Of a DNA stretch of 27,871 nt, positions 1 through 11,267 are shown in pieces. The notes below the pieces were generated by a model that saw nothing but the letters and a program-made list of their open reading frames with translations, had not been told where the DNA came from and made no database searches. The translations under genes and the position numbers were made by a program. The DNA comes from CBDUQP01 sp965369385 (GTDB taxonomy: Bacteria > Planctomycetota > Phycisphaerae > SM23-33). The stretch covers positions 1 through 27,871 of the forward strand of contig CBDUQP010000030.1 in NCBI GenBank assembly GCA_965369385.1. The letters run 5' to 3'. Numbering within the stretch: the stretch's first letter is position 1; the number at the start of each line of letters is the position of its first letter.

Positions 1-1
1 C

Positions 2-1084
2 GAGATGCTCGAAGAGATCAACGACATAATGGGCGGGGAACTTGTTGACCCGACCACGCGTCAGAAGGTCGGGCAGAGCGAAGATTTCGAGATCGTGATG
101 GAGCAGATCGAAACTTTCTCGCTGTCTTGGGTGAAGACGAAATCCGATGCGGTGAAGCAGCAGGTCGCCGGTGTGTATGCCCGCTACTGGCCCCGTATTG
201 AAGCCATCGAGAAGGAAATGGCTCGCAAGCTTGACCATATGAAACGCGGCGACGAACTTCCGTCGGGCGTGTTGGAGATGGTTAAGGTTGTTGTTGCCAC
301 TAAGCGTAAGCTGGGTGTTGGCGACAAGATGGCAGGCCGTCACGGTAACAAGGGTGTTATCTCGCGTATAGTCAACCAAGAGGACATGCCTTTCCTTGCC
401 GATGGCACGCCGGTTGATATTGTGTTGAACCCGCTTGGCGTTCCGGGACGTATGAACTTGGGACAGATTCTTGAGACTCACCTCGGATGGGCAGCCGCAG
501 TACTGGGCTTCCAGGCCGTTACGCCCGTCTTTGATGGTGCGAGAGAATGCGAGATTACCGATGCCGTCAGGGAAGCCAACGAGTACGTTCGCCAGCGTGG
601 CATGGACATTGAAGTTGTCCAAAATGCTGGTATTTCGCATGAGCTGCTTGTTGAGATGCCTGAAGATGGAAAGATTACACTATATGATGGTGGCACGGGT
701 AGTCCGTTCGAACAGAAAGTCACCGTGGGCTATATGTATGTAAATAAACTGCACCACCTGGTTGACGAGAAGATTCACGCTCGTGCAACCGGTCCTTACT
801 CACTTATTACACAGCAGCCGCTGGGTGGTAAGGCTCGCACGGGTGGTCAGCGTTTTGGTGAAATGGAAGTGTGGGGCCTGGAAGCGTATGGCGCGAGCTA
901 TACCCTGCAGGAACTGCTTACGGTCAAGAGTGACGATGTTGAAGGTCGCACGAAGATCTATGAGTCGATGGTGAAGGGCGTTAATTCACTGGAAGCCGGT
1001 ACACCAGTGAGCTTCGACGTCCTGTGCAACGAGTTGAGAGGCCTTGGCCTGAACATCTTGTTGGAAAAACGCAGACTCATCTAG
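2..1084 (+). CDS. rpoB: RNA polymerase beta subunit, C-terminal part (5' end outside window)
   Basis: This is the last 360 codons of the beta subunit of RNA polymerase; the reading frame is open to the left edge, so the gene is cut by the window. The motif GDKMAGRHGNKG (nt 320-355) is the conserved active-site segment carrying the two lysines that contact the initiating nucleotide. It is followed by the PLGVPGRMNLGQ region and, near the end, the GGKARTGGQRFGEMEVWGLE anchor that docks beta onto beta'. The C-terminus (ELRGLGLNILLEKRRLI) is full length for the family. rpoC follows in the same direction after an unusually long spacer. No frameshift or loss of a conserved motif is visible in the part present. 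Confidence 0.98.
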   Translation, partial: EMLEEINDIMGGELVDPTTRQKVGQSEDFEIVMEQIETFSLSWVKTKSDAVKQQVAGVYARYWPRIEAIEKEMARKLDHMKRGDELPSGVLEMVKVVVATKRKLGVGDKMAGRHGNKGVISRIVNQEDMPFLADGTPVDIVLNPLGVPGRMNLGQILETHLGWAAAVLGFQAVTPVFDGARECEITDAVREANEYVRQRGMDIEVVQNAGISHELLVEMPEDGKITLYDGGTGSPFEQKVTVGYMYVNKLHHLVDEKIHARATGPYSLITQQPLGGKARTGGQRFGEMEVWGLEAYGASYTLQELLTVKSDDVEGRTKIYESMVKGVNSLEAGTPVSFDVLCNELRGLGLNILLEKRRLI

Positions 1085-1160
1085 TTTTTCGCTGCAGGAA
1101 TAGCGATGGATAATGTCTTGGCTGCAGTAGCTGCCAGAAAATGACTTACGACTTATCCAG

Positions 1161-1190
1161 CCCGTCTGTTTTGCCGGAAAGAAGCTAGTG
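1161..1190 (+). repeat. Imperfect direct repeat, copy 1 (rpoB-rpoC spacer)
   Basis: The copy has two conserved blocks. The first runs CCC-R-TC-W-GTTT-Y-GCCGG. The second is AAAGAA followed by CTAGTG. It matches copy 2 (1266-1297) at 26 of about 29 aligned bases, with a 3-base insertion before AAAGAA in copy 2 and one extra base after AAAGAA here. The function is unknown. Confidence 0.5.
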
Positions 1191-1220
1191 CTCTGTCCCA
1201 CGAATAATGACCGATGGCAA

Positions 1221-1242
1221 CCTGCCAGTAGAAACTGGCAGG
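1221..1242 (+). other. Perfect 9-bp stem-loop in the rpoB-rpoC spacer
   Basis: CCTGCCAGT (1221-1229) pairs perfectly with ACTGGCAGG (1234-1242) around an AGAA tetraloop. No U-tract follows, so an RNA-processing site, pause or protein-binding hairpin is more likely than a terminator. It sits between the two copies of the spacer repeat. Confidence 0.65.
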
Positions 1243-1265
1243 CAAGAACTTATGAAGACTTAACA

Positions 1266-1297
1266 CCCATCAGTTTCGCCGGTACAAAGAACTAGTG
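1266..1297 (+). repeat. Imperfect direct repeat, copy 2 (rpoB-rpoC spacer)
   Basis: This is the second copy of the element at 1161-1190. It has the same CCC..TC..GTTT.GCCGG block and the same AAAGAA and CTAGTG blocks. A weaker relative may lie in the rpoC-rpsL spacer at 5762-5789, but that similarity could be chance. Confidence 0.5.
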
Positions 1298-1394
1298 ACC
1301 GGGCCGTTTTGAACAATGTAGCAGCAAAACGCCAAAGAATTTACCGAACGCTTTGTTGGCGACAATCAATAGCACAAGCCAGGAGCAATTGAGC

Positions 1395-5714
<4,320 letters not shown>

Positions 5715-5831
5715 TGCTCAGTCTGATATTATAGAGGATGGCAAACCGTTGTCCTGATCCTGTCGATTTCGGCGGGGCGAAGTACCTAGAACCTAGAAAA
5801 TACGGCGTATCCATATTGCTGAGGAAGATTA

Positions 5832-6203
5832 ATGCCGACAATCAACCAACTTGTACGCAAGCCGCGAGTAAAACAGAAGGCCAAGCAGAAGAACGTGGCC
5901 TTGGATAACTGCCCGCAGCGGCGTGGTGTGTGCCTGGTCGTTAAGACCGTTACTCCCAAGAAGCCTAACTCCGCGTTGCGTAAGGTTGCCCGTGTAAGGC
6001 TTAGCAACGGTAAGGAAGTTACCGCTTATATTCCCGGTATCGATCACAACCTGCAGGAGCACAGCATTGTTTTGGTGCGAGGCGGCAGGGTGAGAGACCT
6101 TCCGGGTGTTCGTTACCATATCGTTCGTGGTGCTTTGGATGCACTCGGCGTTGATGGACGCAAGCAGAGTCGCAGTAAGTACGGAACCAAGAGGCCCAAG
6201 TAA
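5832..6203 (+). CDS. rpsL: 30S ribosomal protein S12
   Basis: S12 sits at the decoding centre of the small subunit and helps control accuracy. The product is 123 residues, normal for bacteria. GAGGA at 5821-5825 supports the ATG at 5832. The TPKKPNSALRK loop (residues 41-51) keeps the lysine at the classic streptomycin site K43. In the second decoding loop the usual K88 (K87 in E. coli numbering) is arginine: GGRVRDLPGVRYH; codon AGA was checked in the DNA. D89, the aspartate methylthiolated by RimO in other bacteria, is present. The gene is first of the str genes, 117 bases after rpoC, a spacer that holds a tandem ACCTAGA pair at 5784-5797. Confidence 0.98.
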   Translation: MPTINQLVRKPRVKQKAKQKNVALDNCPQRRGVCLVVKTVTPKKPNSALRKVARVRLSNGKEVTAYIPGIDHNLQEHSIVLVRGGRVRDLPGVRYHIVRGALDALGVDGRKQSRSKYGTKRPK

Positions 6204-6235
6204 TAACGGCATTATGCCGACGTGGATAATAGACT

Positions 6236-6712
6236 ATGGCTTATAAAAAATTTACAGCATCGGCCAAGCAGCTTACCCCAGATGCTCGGTACAATAGCAA
6301 GTTGGTCAGCAAGTTCATGAACTGTTTCATGCTTGAGGGCAGGAAGACAGCTATCCAGAAGATTTTCTACGGTGCGATGGACATCATCGAGAAGAAGATC
6401 AGCGATACGCCTCCGCTGGAAGTGTTCGAGAAGGCTATGGATAATGTCAGGCCTATGATCGAAGTACGCTCCAAGCGTGTTGGTGGTGCAAACTATCAGG
6501 TTCCCATGCAGGTCACCCGGAAGCGTCAGCTTTCACTGTCTATCCGCTGGATCCGCGACGCTGTCCGCAAGGGCAAGGGTTCGCGTACCAGCACGAGACT
6601 TGCCAAAGAACTTATGGATGCATTCAAGGGTGAAGGTGCCGCGATGACTACTCGCGACAACGTGCACAGGATGGCCGAAGCTAACAAGGCCTTCGCACAC
6701 TTCGCTTGGTAA
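6236..6712 (+). CDS. rpsG: 30S ribosomal protein S7
   Basis: S7 starts assembly of the 30S head and contacts E-site tRNA. The product is 158 residues, the usual bacterial size, with the signature VRPMIEVRSKRVGGANYQVP and the SLSIRWI segment in the middle. It starts 32 bases after rpsL; the spacer has only a weak Shine-Dalgarno (GGA near 6224), so coupling to rpsL translation is possible. In E. coli S7 represses this operon through the rpsL-rpsG spacer; here that spacer is too short to show a clear equivalent. A 439-base gap to fusA follows. Confidence 0.98.
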   Translation: MAYKKFTASAKQLTPDARYNSKLVSKFMNCFMLEGRKTAIQKIFYGAMDIIEKKISDTPPLEVFEKAMDNVRPMIEVRSKRVGGANYQVPMQVTRKRQLSLSIRWIRDAVRKGKGSRTSTRLAKELMDAFKGEGAAMTTRDNVHRMAEANKAFAHFAW

Positions 6713-7110
6713 ATTGCTTCAAGGCCCTCGCGTGTGTAGTGAGCGAGGGCACTCCGTCCTGCGGCATTGTCTGCTTAACTGGGCAATGAGTACAATGGTC
6801 GGAGGAAAAGCTTGTTAGGCTGTCATTCGCCTTCTGATCCCCTCGGGATCAAGAAAGCGGTAAGTGTCGAATCGGTGGTTTCATGATTGACTCCATCGAC
6901 CCCGGTCTGAGCCAGGCCGGGGCTCAAGGTGAGCATTGCCAGCTATTAAGGCATTCTCTACAAATGAGATAGGACAACCGGGCCGATCTGCTCTCAAGCG
7001 GAGCGTGTTTTGCTTCGTTTTCAAGGTCGGTGCTCAGTATTTCCATGCTGGGCAGAGGTTTTATGTTTTGTCGTGTAATGCATGGTAGCCTTGCGCACGT
7101 CAGTGTGTCA
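6713..7110 (+). other. Structured spacer between rpsG and fusA, no gene
   Basis: No convincing reading frame is present. Successive inverted repeats are seen. GCCCTCGC/GCGAGGGC (6724-6731 with 6743-6750) is perfect. CATTGTC/GGCAATG (6765-6771 with 6782-6788) has one G-T pair. TGATCCC/GGGATCA (6835-6841 with 6845-6851) closes a 3-base loop. CCCCGGTC/GGCCGGGG (6900-6907 with 6915-6922) has one G-T pair. A terminator-like hairpin follows at 6996-7021, and a weaker one at 7032-7053. The stretch could be a structured 3' end of the rpsLG transcript or an independent RNA. Confidence 0.5.
6996..7021 (+). terminator. Probable intrinsic terminator after the rpoBC-rpsL-rpsG unit
   Basis: CGGAGC (6999-7004) pairs with GCTTCG (7012-7017) around GTGTTTT, with one G-T pair, and TTTT (7018-7021) follows at once. 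AAG at 6996-6998 can extend the stem by three pairs. It lies about 90 bases before the fusA promoter, a sensible place to end the upstream transcript. The U-run is short, so confidence is moderate. Confidence 0.4.
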
Positions 7111-7139
7111 TTGGCATATGTGTTGTATTTACATATACT
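7111..7139 (+). promoter_or_regulatory. Sigma70-type promoter for fusA with internal dyad
   Basis: TTGGCA (7111-7116) and TATACT (7134-7139) are separated by exactly 17 bases. Initiation about 7 bases downstream (near 7146) would leave only some 6 bases before the fusA ATG at 7152. Within the promoter, ATATGT (7116-7121) and ACATAT (7131-7136) form a perfect inverted repeat with a 9-base gap, a possible operator. Confidence 0.6.
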
Positions 7140-7151
7140 TGCGTGTTGGAT

Positions 7152-9224
7152 ATGGTAAAAGATCTTTCGAAAATACGGAATATAGGGGTAATGGCCCACA
7201 TCGATGCCGGTAAGACTACCGTCACCGAGCGTATTCTGTTTTTCGCCGGAAGAACGCATAAAATTGGAGAAGTCCATGATGGAACTGCTGTTATGGATTA
7301 TCTCGAAGAAGAGCAGCAACGCGGAATTACGATTACTTCCGCCGCGACTACGCTCACCTGGGATAACCAGGTTATCAACCTTATAGATACCCCGGGACAC
7401 GTCGATTTCACGATAGAAGTTGAAAGATCGCTTCGTGTACTTGATGGTGCGGTGGCGGTGTTTTGTGCGGTTGGCGGTGTGGAAGCCCAAAGCGAAACTG
7501 TATGGCGGCAAGCTGATCGCTACAACGTTCCGCGAATTTGCTTCATCAACAAGATGGATCGAATGGGAGCCGACTTTGATTCGGTAATTAGCGAGATTGG
7601 TACACGCCTGAACGGCAAGCCAATTCCGCTGCAGATTCCAATCGGTGCCAGTGACGATTTCTGTGGACAGGTAGACCTGCTTAAACGCGAGGCTTACTTC
7701 TATGATCCCGACGAGGTCGCCACGAAGATGCGGAAAGGCGATATTCCAGCCGAACTCGCAGACGAAGCCGAGATTCGCCGCGATGAACTGATCGAAACTG
7801 CCGCTGAATGTGATGACGATCTGATGGAGAAGTTCCTCGCTGATGAAGAGCTTACCGAAGCAGATGTTATCGCTGCCCTGCGAAAGGGCACGATCGAAGG
7901 CAAGATTCACCCGGTTATGTGCGGCTCGGCCCTGAAGCATATGGGGGTTCGGTTACTGCTGGATAAGATCGTGTCATTGTTGCCGACACCACTGGACGTG
8001 CCTGCGGTTGTGGGGCATGCAGACCTGGCAGGCGATGAGGAAGTTGTTCGCCACTGTGATCCGGATGAGCCGTTCTCGGCTTTGGTGTTCAAGATTCTTT
8101 CCGATAAGCACGGTGATCTGAATTTCGCACGGATTTATAGTGGTACGCTGAAGAGCAACAGCCGCGTTCTCAACAGTACGCAGAATAAGAAAGAGAACGT
8201 AGCACGTATCTGGGAAATGAACGCAAAACAGCGTGTGAAGCGTGACGTGGCGTTCGCTGGCGACATTGTAGCGCTGGTGGGAATGCGTGACTGTATTACG
8301 GGCGACACGCTATGTGATACCCGCAATCCGGTCGTCCTGGAACGGCTGGCGTTTCCGGATCCGGTTATCACGGTGTCTATTGAACCGCGTACTAATGCCG
8401 ACAAGCAGGCTTTGCTTGATGCGTTGGCGGTCTTGCGTCGCGAGGATCCCAGTTTCCAGTTTCAGTTCAATGAAGAAACCGGCCAGAGCACGATTTCCGG
8501 TATGGGCGAGTTGCATCTTGAGATCATCAAGAACAAGCTCACGCGGGATCTCGGGTTGGATGTGCACGTTGGGCGTCCATCAGTCGCATACAAAGAGACT
8601 ATTCACAACGCCGGTGAGGCGGAAGGAAAGTTTGATCGCCAGGTTGGCGGGCGCGGCCAGTTTGCTGTGGCGAATATACGCGTGGAGTTCGCTCATGACG
8701 TTGAGGGCGTTCAGTTTATTAACTCCTGCCCGGAAGATGAGATACCGAAGGAATTCGTACCATCCGTGGAAGAGGGAATTCGCGACGCTGCGTATAATGG
8801 TCCCTTGGCGGGTTATCCGCTTAGCAACCTGAAGGTCACATTGCTTGGCGGCAAGCACCATCCGGTTGATAGTTCGGACATGGCGTTCCACCAGGCCGGT
8901 GTGATCGCCTTTGAACGGGCCGTGAATGCGGCGTCACCGGTATTTCTGGAGCCGATCATGCGTGTCCATGTTACAACGCCCGATGAGTATCTCGGGGCAG
9001 TTACGGGTGATTTGAACATGCGGCGAGGCGAGATCCATGGTATGCAGGAGCGTGGCCAGTATAGGGTTGCGACTGCGGAGGTACCTCTTGCGGAGATGTT
9101 TGGGTACGCCACAGTCCTTCGATCCCTGACGCAGGGACGTGCCAGCAGTACGATGGAGCCGCTGGTTTACAGGGTAACGCCGGCCCACGTTACGGAAGAT
9201 ATGCTGAAGCGTATGGGGCTTTAG
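7152..9224 (+). CDS. fusA: Translation elongation factor G (GTPase)
   Basis: EF-G drives GTP-dependent movement of tRNA and mRNA through the ribosome. The ATG at 7152 gives 690 residues starting MVKDLSKIRNIGVMAHIDAG, matching the family; an in-frame GTG at 7143 is possible but adds only three residues. GTPase motifs are complete: AHIDAGKTT (15-23), RGIT (57-60), DTPGH (79-83, with H83), NKMD (133-136) and a G5 CGSAL. The domain IV-V signatures VGRPSVAYKET and EMFGYATVLRSLTQGRAS are present. The switch segment GTAVMDYLEEEQQRGIT differs from the usual proteobacterial form; it may belong to the spd-type EF-G group known from spirochaetes and planctomycetes. No Shine-Dalgarno is well placed. tuf does not follow. 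Confidence 0.96.
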   Translation: MVKDLSKIRNIGVMAHIDAGKTTVTERILFFAGRTHKIGEVHDGTAVMDYLEEEQQRGITITSAATTLTWDNQVINLIDTPGHVDFTIEVERSLRVLDGAVAVFCAVGGVEAQSETVWRQADRYNVPRICFINKMDRMGADFDSVISEIGTRLNGKPIPLQIPIGASDDFCGQVDLLKREAYFYDPDEVATKMRKGDIPAELADEAEIRRDELIETAAECDDDLMEKFLADEELTEADVIAALRKGTIEGKIHPVMCGSALKHMGVRLLLDKIVSLLPTPLDVPAVVGHADLAGDEEVVRHCDPDEPFSALVFKILSDKHGDLNFARIYSGTLKSNSRVLNSTQNKKENVARIWEMNAKQRVKRDVAFAGDIVALVGMRDCITGDTLCDTRNPVVLERLAFPDPVITVSIEPRTNADKQALLDALAVLRREDPSFQFQFNEETGQSTISGMGELHLEIIKNKLTRDLGLDVHVGRPSVAYKETIHNAGEAEGKFDRQVGGRGQFAVANIRVEFAHDVEGVQFINSCPEDEIPKEFVPSVEEGIRDAAYNGPLAGYPLSNLKVTLLGGKHHPVDSSDMAFHQAGVIAFERAVNAASPVFLEPIMRVHVTTPDEYLGAVTGDLNMRRGEIHGMQERGQYRVATAEVPLAEMFGYATVLRSLTQGRASSTMEPLVYRVTPAHVTEDMLKRMGL

Positions 9225-9255
9225 CAAAAAACGATACAAAAACGAGATTTGGTGA

Positions 9256-9283
9256 TTGACAAAACCAGCGTGATCCTTATTTT
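9256..9283 (+). promoter_or_regulatory. Probable promoter of the S10 operon
   Basis: A consensus TTGACA (9256-9261) stands 16 bases before TATTTT (9278-9283), in the 119-base fusA-rpsJ gap. Initiation near 9290 would give a leader of about 54 bases before rpsJ. That is much shorter than the E. coli S10 leader used by L4 for feedback, and I see no similar structure here. Confidence 0.55.
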
Positions 9284-9343
9284 AGTAAGACTCTGTACTT
9301 TTAAGAATGATGCATTCGCCGTAAGCCACTGAAGAGAGTTCCT

Positions 9344-9652
9344 ATGGTTCAGGACAAAATTAGAATCCGCATGGAAGCCTACGATCACAGAGCGCTGGAT
9401 AGCTCAGCCAAAGAGATCGTAGATCACGCCGAACGCACCGGAGCACGGGTGCGTGGGCCGATCCCGCTGCCGACACGTATTGAACGCTACACAGTTCTGC
9501 GTAGTCCGCACGTGAATAAGAAATCCCGCGAGCAGTTCGAGATGCGAACTCATAAGCGGATCATCGATATCTACGAGCCGACTGTTCGTACGGTTGAGGC
9601 GCTTAACCGCCTCGTCGTGCCTGCCGGCGTGTTCATTAAGATCAAGGCATAG
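9344..9652 (+). CDS. rpsJ: 30S ribosomal protein S10
   Basis: S10 belongs to the 30S head and also acts with NusB in transcription antitermination. The product is 102 residues, the usual size, with the signature RGPIPLPTRIERYTVLRSPH and the following loop KKSREQFEMRTHKR. A purine-rich GAAGAGAG lies about 9 bases upstream of the ATG. It is the first gene of the S10 operon and has a promoter-like sequence in front, so it probably heads the long transcript down to rplQ. rplC begins 10 bases after its stop. Confidence 0.98.
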   Translation: MVQDKIRIRMEAYDHRALDSSAKEIVDHAERTGARVRGPIPLPTRIERYTVLRSPHVNKKSREQFEMRTHKRIIDIYEPTVRTVEALNRLVVPAGVFIKIKA

Positions 9653-9662
9653 GTGCAAGCGA

Positions 9663-10319
9663 ATGTTGACCGCACTGCTAGGAAAAAAGATCGGAATGAC
9701 GCAGGTCTATGATGACCAGGGCGTGTTGCACCCGGTGACGGTAGTTGAAGCCGGACCGTGCAACGTTCTGCAGATCAAGACCGACGAGACTGACGGGTAC
9801 AATGCTGTCCAGATCGGTTTCGGCGACGTCAAGTTCCATAGAGCAACGAAACCGGCGATCGGCCATGCCAAGAAGGTCGGCGTCAAGCCTCAGAGCTTCG
9901 TCCGCGAGATCCGCACCGATTCGGTAGATGAAGTTGCCGCCGGTGAACAGGTGACCGTAGACATCTTCGACGAGATCAGTCACGTTGACGTGATTGGCGT
10001 GTCGAAGGGCAAAGGTTTCGCTGGCGTAATGAAGCGGTACAGGTTTGGTGGTCAGCAGGCGACACACGGTGTCGAACGCAAGCACCGAAGTGCCGGTTCA
10101 ATCGCTTCGCACAGTACCAACGCCGGTACTGGCCCGAAGATTAAGAAGGGCAAGCGTATGTCTGGGCATATGGGCTCGGAGGTATGCACCAGCCGCAACC
10201 ATAAACTGGTCTCGGTTGATAAGGAGAACAACCTTCTCCTTATACAAGGATCGGTGCCCGGCCCGAACGGTGGGTTCGTGCATGTTCGCGTAAGCAAGAC
10301 TGCAAAGATGGGCAAGTAG
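9663..10319 (+). CDS. rplC: 50S ribosomal protein L3
   Basis: L3 is an early-assembly protein of the large subunit whose loop reaches the peptidyl transferase centre. The frame is open further upstream into rpsJ, but ATG 9663 gives the normal start MLTALLGKKIGMTQVYDDQG and 218 residues. The conserved regions FAGVMKRYRFGGQQATHG and KGKRMSGHMGSE are present. The central loop carries a slightly longer HSTNAGTGPKIKKGK segment than in E. coli. It lies 10 bases after rpsJ and 15 bases before rplD, consistent with one operon. Confidence 0.97.
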   Translation: MLTALLGKKIGMTQVYDDQGVLHPVTVVEAGPCNVLQIKTDETDGYNAVQIGFGDVKFHRATKPAIGHAKKVGVKPQSFVREIRTDSVDEVAAGEQVTVDIFDEISHVDVIGVSKGKGFAGVMKRYRFGGQQATHGVERKHRSAGSIASHSTNAGTGPKIKKGKRMSGHMGSEVCTSRNHKLVSVDKENNLLLIQGSVPGPNGGFVHVRVSKTAKMGK

Positions 10320-10334
10320 CCCCAGGGATGAATC

Positions 10335-10958
10335 ATGTTGGAAATCCCCATATACAACACAGACGGTAAGAAGACTGACACCATGTCGGTTGACGAAGCC
10401 GTGTTTGGCGGAACGGTAAATGCAGCTCTGCTCAAGCAGGCGGTAGTTGCCTATCTCGCCAATAAGCGTCAGGGCACAGCAGCTAACCGCTCACGCGGAA
10501 TGGTCAGCGGCTCAACCAGGAAGCTCTTCCGCCAGAAGGGTACCGGTAATGCCAGACGCGGTAGTATACGGACGAACGTATTGCGTGGCGGTGGCGTGGC
10601 ATTCGGTAAGAAGGCCCGCGACTTCGGAAAGAAGATGCCCCGCAGAATGCGTGTTGCTGCTCTTAACTCTGCCATTCTTGCCAAGATTATCGGTGAGAGC
10701 CTGTTGGTGGTTGACGGCTTGTCTTTCGAGGCACCGAAGACCAAGGTCATGGTAGACATGATGAGCAATCTGAAGATCAATCGCACATGCGTGCTTGCAT
10801 TGGCTGAGCGGGATCATAATATCTATCTGTCCAGCCGTAACATCCAGGACCTTACAGTCCGGACAGCGGCCGAGCTGAATGCTCTAGACGTTGCCACCAA
10901 GCAGAAGATGCTGGTAACCAAAGAAGCCATGCAGCAACTGATCGGACAGGAGGCGTAG
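10335..10958 (+). CDS. rplD: 50S ribosomal protein L4
   Basis: L4 lines the peptide exit tunnel, and in E. coli it represses the S10 operon. The product is 207 residues, a normal length. AGGGA at 10324-10328 precedes the ATG. The tunnel-loop signature is present as LFRQKGTGNARRGSIR; an asparagine replaces the arginine of the common GTGRAR form, in the region where macrolide-resistance changes occur in other bacteria, though its effect here is unknown. The rplW Shine-Dalgarno AGGAGG is embedded in the last codons and the next gene starts one base after the stop, so the two are probably translated together. Confidence 0.97.
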   Translation: MLEIPIYNTDGKKTDTMSVDEAVFGGTVNAALLKQAVVAYLANKRQGTAANRSRGMVSGSTRKLFRQKGTGNARRGSIRTNVLRGGGVAFGKKARDFGKKMPRRMRVAALNSAILAKIIGESLLVVDGLSFEAPKTKVMVDMMSNLKINRTCVLALAERDHNIYLSSRNIQDLTVRTAAELNALDVATKQKMLVTKEAMQQLIGQEA

Positions 10959-10959
10959 C

Positions 10960-11244
10960 ATGAATAACGAAATTTACACAGTTCTCATTCGTCCGTTGGT
11001 TACCGAGAAGGGCACGCACCAGGGCGAAACCCTGAATGCTTACCCGTTCGAAGTAGCGAAAACTGCCAACAAGGCACAGATCAAGCAGGCGGTTGAGAAG
11101 ATATATAACGTGAAGGTCAAGGAAGTTCGCACGGCCAACCGTAAGGGCAAGCCCCGTCGCAGAGGGCGTTTCATGGGTACCACCAGAAGCTGGAAGAAGG
11201 CCGTGGTTGTTCTGCAAGATGATTACCGTATCGACCTTTTCTAG
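10960..11244 (+). CDS. rplW: 50S ribosomal protein L23
   Basis: L23 sits at the tunnel exit and is the docking point for trigger factor and signal recognition particle. The 94-residue product is the usual size. It opens with IYTVLIRPLVTEKGTH and contains YPFEVAKTANKAQIKQAVEKIYNVKV, where the trigger-factor-binding glutamate region lies. The ATG is preceded by a perfect AGGAGG (10948-10953) inside rplD. It fits between rplD and rplB as in other S10 operons. Confidence 0.97.
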   Translation: MNNEIYTVLIRPLVTEKGTHQGETLNAYPFEVAKTANKAQIKQAVEKIYNVKVKEVRTANRKGKPRRRGRFMGTTRSWKKAVVVLQDDYRIDLF

Positions 11245-11267
11245 AGCAACAGCAAGGTAGCTGAACG

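Larger units (their letters stand above)
1085..1394 (+). other. Long rpoB-rpoC spacer, no convincing gene
   Basis: This 310-base gap separates two genes that are usually much closer. It holds an imperfect direct repeat (1161-1190 and 1266-1297), a perfect 9-bp hairpin between the copies (1221-1242) and the rpoC ribosome binding site AGGAG at 1381-1385. There is no T-tract after the hairpin, so it does not look like an intrinsic terminator, and I see no good -35/-10 pair. A 12-codon frame at 1106-1144 is too short to call. Confidence 0.6.

Noticed and set aside
1106..1144. 12-codon frame MDNVLAAVAARK with AGGA upstream in the rpoB-rpoC spacer, a possible leader peptide
   Set aside because: Too short to separate from chance; no run of regulatory codons and no terminator/antiterminator pair follows.
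1221..1242. Reading the rpoB-rpoC hairpin as an intrinsic terminator
   Set aside because: The bases after the stem (CAAGAACTTA) lack a U-tract and rpoC must be transcribed through.
6924..7940. 338-codon minus-strand frame across the rpsG-fusA spacer and the start of fusA
   Set aside because: Most of it is antisense to the conserved fusA GTPase domain, and the part in the spacer has no ribosome site or recognisable domain.
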